Origin: Actinomycetes bacterium
Lineage (GTDB): Bacteria > Actinomycetota > Actinomycetes > Actinomycetales > JAJYRW01
DNA: 9,625 nucleotides
Assembly (NCBI GenBank): GCA_021793895.1
Contig: JAJYRW010000044.1
Coordinates: 1 to 9,625, forward strand
Direction: 5' to 3'
The translations under genes were made by a program, and so were the position numbers. Under the pieces are notes generated by a model, which ran no database searches, had not been told where the DNA came from, and worked only from the letters and a program-made list of their open reading frames with translations. Position 1 is the stretch's first letter, and the number at the start of each line of letters is the position of its first letter. This document shows, piece by piece, positions 5,360 through 9,625 of this stretch.

Positions 5360-5446
5360 CGGTGACGGGGGGATTTGAACCCCCGGCGGAGTTGCCCCCG
5401 CTCGTGCTTTCGAGGCACGTTCCTTCGGCCACTCGGACACGTCACC
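5360..5446 (-). tRNA. tRNA-Ser, anticodon CGA
   Basis: The minus strand folds as a class II tRNA. The acceptor stem is GGTGACG/CGTCACC, the D arm follows TCCGAGTGG, and the anticodon stem CGTGC/GCACG holds the loop CTCGAAA (anticodon CGA, reading UCG). A long variable arm GCGGGG-GCAA-CTCCGC is diagnostic of tRNA-Ser, and the T arm is CGGGG-GTTCAAAT-CCCC. The discriminator base is G (5360), a serine identity element. The 3' CCA is not encoded. It lies next to tadA, though TadA acts on the arginine ACG tRNA rather than this one. Confidence 0.96.
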
Positions 5447-5453
5447 GCTGGAA

Positions 5454-5483
5454 AGCCTACTCCGCTGCGCCTGCCACGCCCAA
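5454..5483 (-). promoter_or_regulatory. Candidate promoter of tRNA-Ser
   Basis: On the minus strand TTGGGC (5483-5478) and TAGGCT (5459-5454) are separated by 18 bases, and the mature tRNA starts 7 bases after the -10. Matches to consensus are only partial, so position is the main support. Confidence 0.4.
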
Positions 5484-5576
5484 ATCAGGTCTACTTTTTG
5501 GAGTCAAAATTTTCGCTGACCCTAAATAGACACTAATTTTTCTTTCCCTCGTGTACGGCCTATACCTGCCATATGC

Positions 5577-6074
5577 CTAGTTTTCGCGCTCTGAACCGCT
5601 CCGTGGGCGGATTCGCTGATCGGCGAAAAAGGCATCCAGCAACTGTGCGCATTCGGCCTCCCGCACGCCCCCAATTACTTCGACGGTGTGGTTCAGGCGC
5701 CGGTCGCGCACGACATCGCGCATCGATCCGCACGCTCCCGCTTTTGGATCCCACGCTCCGAACACGAGCCGCGGCACCCGAGCCAGCACAATCGCACCGG
5801 CGCACATCGTGCACGGTTCCAACGTCACCGCGAGCGTGCAGCCATCCAGGCGCCAGCTCCCCAACACAGAAGCGGCTTGACGCAAAGCGAGTAGTTCCGC
5901 GTGCGCCGTCGGATCTTTTTCCGCCTCGCGCGCGTTGAAACCCGTCCCAACAATCTCGCCGGCGTCATTTAAAACAACCGCCCCAATGGGAACATCTGAA
6001 GTCGTTAGGGCGTGTCGGGCCTGATCGATTGCCGCCCGCATTGCGGCGTCATCTGACGGGTCAATAGGTCTCAT
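5577..6074 (-). CDS. tadA: tRNA-specific adenosine deaminase TadA
   Basis: A 165-residue zinc-dependent deaminase that converts A34 to inosine in tRNA-Arg(ACG), allowing one tRNA to read CGU/CGC/CGA. The active site is clear: H58-A-E60 (zinc ligand and proton shuttle) and PCTMC (C88, C91, zinc ligands). DVPIGAVVLND (27-37) and the GACGS element (113-117) are typical of TadA rather than of cytidine or guanine deaminases. The ATG at 6074 has only a distant AAGG upstream, so initiation may be weak or leaderless. It diverges from upp across 59 bases. A general nucleobase deaminase is the main alternative; TadA is clearly more likely. Confidence 0.9.
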   Translation of the reverse strand: MRPIDPSDDAAMRAAIDQARHALTTSDVPIGAVVLNDAGEIVGTGFNAREAEKDPTAHAELLALRQAASVLGSWRLDGCTLAVTLEPCTMCAGAIVLARVPRLVFGAWDPKAGACGSMRDVVRDRRLNHTVEVIGGVREAECAQLLDAFFADQRIRPRSGSEREN

Positions 6075-6121
6075 GGGAAAATCACGGCCTTGGTCACGTG
6101 CCTATCGTGTCTGATTCGCGG

Positions 6122-6133
6122 TAGTTTTTGCAT
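6122..6133 (+). promoter_or_regulatory. Possible -10 of a leaderless upp
   Basis: TAGTTT (6122-6127) lies 6 bases before the ATG at 6134, so a transcript would begin at or very near the start codon. No Shine-Dalgarno is present. No good -35 is visible, so this is tentative. Confidence 0.3.
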
Positions 6134-6769
6134 ATGCGCCTGTTGGTAGTAGATCACCCCCTCGTTGCCCATAAGCTCACTGTGTTGCGCGATAAGAACA
6201 CAACCTCGCCGACGTTTCGCCTTCTCGTTGATGAACTCGTCACGCTCTTGGCCTATGAAGCCACGCGCGACGTCAACATCGAAGATGTAGAGCTCGAGAC
6301 GCCCGTCTCCGCGACGACGGGGAAGAAACTGGCCAGCCCCCGGCCGATCGTCGTGCCTATTTTGCGCGCGGGTCTAGGAATGTTGGACGGCATGACCCGG
6401 CTGTTGCCAACCGCCGAGGTCGGTTTTCTGGGGCTCGTCCGCGATGAGCAAACCCTAGAAGCGATTACCTATGCCAATCGGATGCCCGAAAACCTCTCAG
6501 GACGCCAGTGCTTCGTCGTAGATCCGATGCTGGCAACCGGGCACACTCTGGTGGCCTCGATTGAATACCTGCTGGAACGTGACGCGCGCGACGTTGTGTG
6601 CATTTGTCTCGTCGCGGCACCTGAGGGCGTGAAAACTTTGGAAGCCGCTATCGGTGACCGGGCAAACGTAACGGTCGTGACAGCCGCGCTAGACGAAAGA
6701 CTGAACGAGGATGCCTACATCGTTCCCGGATTGGGAGATGCCGGCGACCGGCTCTACGGCATCGTCTAG
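6134..6769 (+). CDS. upp: Uracil phosphoribosyltransferase
   Basis: A 211-residue cytosolic enzyme of pyrimidine salvage that makes UMP from uracil and PRPP. Hallmarks are the PRPP-binding loop [11 protein letters not shown] (128-138), [13 protein letters not shown] (75-87), [10 protein letters not shown] (100-109) and the uracil-binding [15 protein letters not shown] (195-209). Length matches the family (about 208). I place the start at ATG 6134; an in-frame TTG two codons earlier (6128) is possible but less likely. The loop reads TGHT where many homologues have TGGS or TGGT. It diverges from tadA and converges on metQ. Confidence 0.96.
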   Translation: MRLLVVDHPLVAHKLTVLRDKNTTSPTFRLLVDELVTLLAYEATRDVNIEDVELETPVSATTGKKLASPRPIVVPILRAGLGMLDGMTRLLPTAEVGFLGLVRDEQTLEAITYANRMPENLSGRQCFVVDPMLATGHTLVASIEYLLERDARDVVCICLVAAPEGVKTLEAAIGDRANVTVVTAALDERLNEDAYIVPGLGDAGDRLYGIV

Positions 6770-6807
6770 GTGTGGAGCCAGATGCCACCGCATCCAGCCC
6801 CACACCT
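6768..6807. terminator. Long hairpin between convergent upp and metQ
   Basis: From the upp stop codon, AGGTGTGG (6768-6775) pairs with CCACACCT (6800-6807), then GC/GC, a symmetric CA/CA internal loop, and GATGC/GCATC (6781-6785, 6790-6794) around the tetraloop CACC. It is symmetric, so it folds on both strands. No T-tract follows upp, so it may end or protect transcripts without being a textbook intrinsic terminator. Confidence 0.5.
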
Positions 6808-6830
6808 GCCCCCACGCCCCTGCTTAAAAA

Positions 6831-7724
6831 CTAGAACGCGGGGATAATCTCGCCCGAGTCCCAGTTCTCCTCAATAAACGTCCGAGTTTCCTCAGAACGC
6901 AGCAGTTCGTCTAACGTCTGCAGTGCCTGTGAATCCGCGTCCTCGCTGCGGAACGCTACGAGGTTCGCGTACGGGTTGTCCTTGCCGTCCTCAAGCAAGA
7001 GGCCATCAACGGTGGGGTTGAGATCCGCCTCGAGCGCGAAGTTTCCGTTAATCACGGCCGCGTCGACGTCATCGAGCGAGTGGACCAACTGTTCCGGGGC
7101 GAGTTCCACGAAGTCAAAGTCGTGCGGGTTGTCCGTCACGTCAAAGATGCTGGCCTCGTCCCCGGCGGCCTCATCGAGCGTGATTAAGCCATCCTGGGCG
7201 AGCAATTTCAACGTGCGCGCCTGGTTGGCGGGGTCATTCGTCACACCGATTTGCGCGCCATCAGGTATGTCCGCCACCGCGTCATGCTGCGTGGAATACA
7301 GCGCATAAGGCTCGATGTGAATCCCAGGGAAGTGATCAAACTCAAAGCCGTGTTCCTCCACCTGGGCTTCAAAATACGGAAGATGCTGGAAGAAATTCGC
7401 GTCCAAGTCACCCTCAAACAGCGCCCGATTCGGCAGCACGTAATCGTCATAGGTCTCGATTTCGAGCTCGATGCCCGCATCGGCGGCCAATTCGTCGTTC
7501 ACGAATTCCAAGATCTTGGCGTGCGGGTTTGGCGAAGCTCCGATGCGAATGGTCTCAATATCGCCGCTTGCGGTATCGCCATCGCTTCCGGAAGCACCGG
7601 AGGCGCCCGAGTCACCTGCAGCGCTCGCGCTGTCGTCCGAGTCTGAGCCACAAGCCGCCAGGGACAGGGTTAAAGCAGCAACGACTGGCAAGGCCAGCAG
7701 CGTGCGACGAGAGTTTTTCAACAT
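6831..7724 (-). CDS. metQ: MetQ, methionine-binding lipoprotein (NlpA family)
   Basis: A 297-residue substrate-binding lipoprotein of the MetNIQ importer. A signal peptide (KNSRRTLLALPVVAALTLSL) ends in the lipobox LAAC with C25, followed by a Ser/Gly/Asp-rich linker to about residue 55. The NlpA/MetQ fold shows IRIGASPNPHAKILEFV (60-76), DDYVLPNRALFEGDLDANFFQH (92-113), the YALYSTQ element and the PANQARTLKLLAQDG motif, DAAVINGNFALEA and the NPYANLVAFRSED motif that shape the methionine site. AAAGGA precedes the ATG at 7724. It is the last gene of metN-metI-metQ, separated from metI by a structured 200-bp spacer that might set its separate, higher expression. L- or D-methionine is the expected ligand. 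Confidence 0.94.
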   Translation of the reverse strand: MLKNSRRTLLALPVVAALTLSLAACGSDSDDSASAAGDSGASGASGSDGDTASGDIETIRIGASPNPHAKILEFVNDELAADAGIELEIETYDDYVLPNRALFEGDLDANFFQHLPYFEAQVEEHGFEFDHFPGIHIEPYALYSTQHDAVADIPDGAQIGVTNDPANQARTLKLLAQDGLITLDEAAGDEASIFDVTDNPHDFDFVELAPEQLVHSLDDVDAAVINGNFALEADLNPTVDGLLLEDGKDNPYANLVAFRSEDADSQALQTLDELLRSEETRTFIEENWDSGEIIPAF

Positions 7725-7924
7725 GATTTTTCCTTTTTGTTAGTTCGGGGCGACCTGCCCCGCGGTTTGAGGCAAATGCCCTGTGTTTTTGGGCGGAATG
7801 CCGGATTATGTTGGGCGAAGGCGCCCGGTGGGCAAAAACACCCAAATTTTGGGCACTAGCGCCCGGATTTTTGGACCTTGCGGCCCGGGGGTCGAGTAGC
7901 CGGTGTCAACCGGCAAAACCGGCG
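7725..7924 (-). other. Structured metI-metQ intergenic spacer
   Basis: Inverted repeats pack these 200 bases. CGGGGC/GCCCCG (7746-7762) sits just upstream of the metQ ribosome binding site. GGGCG-AAGG-CGCCC lies at 7813-7826, with a flanking 9-bp inverted repeat GTGTTTTTG/CAAAAACAC (7783-7791 and 7833-7841) enclosing it. CCCAAA-T-TTTGGG (7841-7853) is followed on the minus strand by TGTTTTT (7840-7834), a terminator-like arrangement. GCCGGT-GTCA-ACCGGC lies at 7899-7914, and ACCGG/CCGGT (7918-7932) spans the metI stop. No known SAM or other riboswitch consensus is recognised. Roles as attenuator, mRNA-end protection or a repeat element are all possible. Confidence 0.6.
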
Positions 7925-8602
7925 TTACCGGTGATCTATAAGGCGCGACATTCGATCGCCAATGAATTGCAATCCCTGGACGATCAACACAATGACCACG
8001 ACAGTCACGAGCATCACTTCGCCCGAAAAGCGGGAATAGCCGTAGTTCATCGCCAACTGGCCCAGCCCGCCGCCACCCACGGCGCCCGCCATCACGGTGT
8101 AGGACACAAGCGTCACAACGGTCACGGTCAAACCGCTCACCAGCGACGGCAGCGACTCGCGCACCAGCGTCCAACAAAGTTGCATTCGCGTCGCCCCCTG
8201 CACGCGCACCGCATCAATCGTCGCGGGGCTCACTTCGCGCAGCGACTGCTCCACCAGCCGGGCATAAAACGGGATTGCCCCAATCGCCAGCGGCAAGGTC
8301 GCGGCCTGCCAACCGATCGACGTTCCCACGACGAAACGCGTGAACGGAATAATCGCAATGACCAAAATCAAAAATGGAATGGATCGCCCAATATTGACGA
8401 TCGTGCCCACTACCGCGTTCACGGTGCGCTGCGGCCGAATCCCGGTCGCGCTCGTGGCGTACAAAATCACGCCCAGCGGCAAACCGCCCACCGCGGCGAA
8501 GAAACCGGAACCCAGCGTCATGGCGAGAGTCTCGAACGTCGCCTCGGGCAGCTTCTGACTGATCGCGGGGTTCGAAAAGACCTCCTGGAACCACTCGATC
8601 AT
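7925..8602 (-). CDS. metI: MetI, methionine ABC transporter permease
   Basis: A 225-residue inner-membrane permease of the MetNIQ complex. About five hydrophobic segments are visible (roughly residues 24-50, 60-88, 98-116, 152-178, 190-213). The cytoplasmic EAA-type coupling loop lies at about 123-150 (SPATIDAVRVQGATRMQLCW), which docks on MetN. GGGGLGQLAMNYGYSRF is a MetI signature near residues 175-191. Length is typical. Its ATG overlaps the metN stop (ATGA, 8599-8602), so the two are translationally coupled. Confidence 0.95.
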   Translation of the reverse strand: MIEWFQEVFSNPAISQKLPEATFETLAMTLGSGFFAAVGGLPLGVILYATSATGIRPQRTVNAVVGTIVNIGRSIPFLILVIAIIPFTRFVVGTSIGWQAATLPLAIGAIPFYARLVEQSLREVSPATIDAVRVQGATRMQLCWTLVRESLPSLVSGLTVTVVTLVSYTVMAGAVGGGGLGQLAMNYGYSRFSGEVMLVTVVVIVLIVQGLQFIGDRMSRLIDHR

Positions 8603-9585
8603 GACGTCACCTGCACTCCGGCCGCGGCCAATCGATTTTGGACGGCGCCCACTCCCCCAGCGCTTTCGGCGTCAGTTACGGCCAGCTGTACTCGGGCGAC
8701 CTGTTCCCCACCCAGGGTTTCGACCGTTGCCGACAAGATTTCGGTTCCGGTAATTCCGGTGACAGATTGCAGCGTTTGCCCAATGTCGCTGTTACGCGAG
8801 GTGAACGAAAATTCTAAAAGGGGCGGGACGTCGTCCAAAATTATTTCTGGTGCGGGAACCAAGGCCCGGCCAAGTGGGGTGGTGCCGTCTTGGACCACAT
8901 CAGCGACCGCGCCCTCTTGGGTGATTTTGCCGGCTTCGATGAGTGAGACGGTGTCGCAGACTTCGCGCACCACGGACATTTCGTGGGTGATGATGACGAC
9001 TGTGATTCCCAGGCGCTTGCGCAGTTCGCGGACGAGCTCGAGGACCTGGCGGGTGGTTTGTCCATCCAGCGCGGAGGTGGGCTCATCCAGGAGTAGGACG
9101 GGCGGTTCGGCGGCCAGGGCCCGGGCGATGCCAACGCGCTGCCGCTGCCCGCCCGAGAGTTCGGAGGGGTACGCGCCCTCTCGCCCCTGCAAGCCAACGA
9201 GTTCAAGCAGGTCTCGGGCACGCTGTGCGCGCTGCGCGCGGGGAACTCCGACAATGGCCAGCGGCTGGGCGATGTTGGCCAGGGCGGTGCGCTGTTCGAG
9301 TAAATGGACGTGCTGGAACACAACTCCGATGCGGCGGCGGGCCGCGCGCAGATCGGTTTCGGCCAGGTTCGTCAGCTCTTGGCCATCGACGGTGACCGAT
9401 CCAGATGTCGGGCGCTCCAGCGCGGTCAGGCAGCGGATCAGCGTGGATTTTCCGGCACCGGATTGGCCAACGATCCCGTGGATAACGCCAGCGGGAACGG
9501 TCAAATCGATGCCGGCCAGGGCGTGGACTTCTGCGCGGTGCTTATTACCGGGAAAAACTTTGCGCAGGGCGGTGGCGGTGATCAC
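8599..9585 (-). CDS. metN: MetN, methionine ABC transporter ATPase with NIL domain
   Basis: A 328-residue ATPase that drives methionine import. Walker A is GQSGAGKST (40-48), the Q-loop is at VFQHVHLLEQ (89-98), the ABC signature is LSGGQRQRVGIARAL (143-157), Walker B is VLLLDEP (163-169) and the switch His is H201 in ITHEM. The C-terminal 70 residues (from about LLEFSF, 256) form the ACT-like NIL domain that in MetN senses cytoplasmic methionine and shuts transport. The start is GTG at 9585 with AGGA seven bases upstream. It is the first gene of the operon in this window. Only 40 bases of its leader are present, too few to judge a riboswitch or operator. Confidence 0.96.
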   Translation of the reverse strand: MITATALRKVFPGNKHRAEVHALAGIDLTVPAGVIHGIVGQSGAGKSTLIRCLTALERPTSGSVTVDGQELTNLAETDLRAARRRIGVVFQHVHLLEQRTALANIAQPLAIVGVPRAQRAQRARDLLELVGLQGREGAYPSELSGGQRQRVGIARALAAEPPVLLLDEPTSALDGQTTRQVLELVRELRKRLGITVVIITHEMSVVREVCDTVSLIEAGKITQEGAVADVVQDGTTPLGRALVPAPEIILDDVPPLLEFSFTSRNSDIGQTLQSVTGITGTEILSATVETLGGEQVARVQLAVTDAESAGGVGAVQNRLAAAGVQVTS

Positions 9586-9625
9586 TTGGGGGTCCTATTT
9601 CGGGAATGTGAAAGTTAATCCCAGC

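Noticed and set aside
6095..6100. CACGTG palindrome in the tadA/upp spacer as an operator
   Set aside because: A six-base palindrome is too short and common to support a regulator site by itself.
8841..9323. 160-codon minus-strand frame inside metN
   Set aside because: Alternative frame of MetN, rich in Ser/Pro with no motifs; MetN has all ABC signatures.
9586..9625. SAM riboswitch or Met-responsive operator before metN
   Set aside because: Only 40 bases of leader are in the window and no consensus element is visible.
1..9625. CRISPR array, rRNA genes or a replication origin
   Set aside because: No regularly spaced direct repeats, rRNA-like sequence or iteron/DnaA-box cluster was seen.

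Overview
The window looks like a chromosomal segment of a high-GC Gram-positive bacterium (Actinomycetota, possibly Corynebacterium or a relative). The signs are a mycobacterial-type Ku with a lysine-rich tail next to a POL-PE LigD, actinobacterial-style TadA and Upp, lipoboxes of LAAC/LSGC type, GTG starts and at least one likely leaderless gene. The genus is an inference; the phylum is fairly safe.

Left part (1-2170, almost all minus strand). The first 117 bases are the N-terminus of an unrecognised gene running off the left edge. About 350 bases without a confident gene follow, then a strong rho-independent terminator (468-502, minus). That terminator closes a compact three-gene operon: an ArsR-type repressor (1583-1969), a COG0701/ArsP-like permease overlapping it by ATGA (699-1586), and a 52-residue Cys-Cys mini-protein (508-666). 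This is probably a metalloid or thiol-reactive-compound efflux unit. The ArsR has two Cys pairs instead of the classical CxC site, the permease has a CSC motif, and the mini-protein has CC.

Middle (2002-4674). The NHEJ pair ligD (minus) and ku (plus) diverge from a 168-bp spacer. LigD has intact polymerase and 3'-phosphoesterase active sites but breaks off at the end of the PE domain. The last ~55 codons are junk, and the ATP-dependent ligase domain is missing. The break lies on an 8-bp palindrome, GGTATACC, which recurs at 241-248. The ars segment may therefore have entered ligD by recombination or transposition and brought a deletion or rearrangement with it.

Right part (4675-9625) looks like ordinary core genome: a small secreted lipoprotein, tRNA-Ser(CGA) with a downstream terminator, tadA, divergent upp, then the methionine importer operon metN-metI-metQ (minus). 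metN and metI overlap by ATGA. metI and metQ are separated by a 200-bp spacer packed with inverted repeats, and a long hairpin separates convergent upp and metQ.

Functionally the window joins DNA-end repair (probably compromised by loss of the ligase domain), metalloid/toxic-compound resistance, tRNA wobble modification, uracil salvage and methionine uptake. The best candidates for something undescribed are the CC mini-protein/ArsR/permease module, the junction that decapitated ligD, and the structured metI-metQ spacer.
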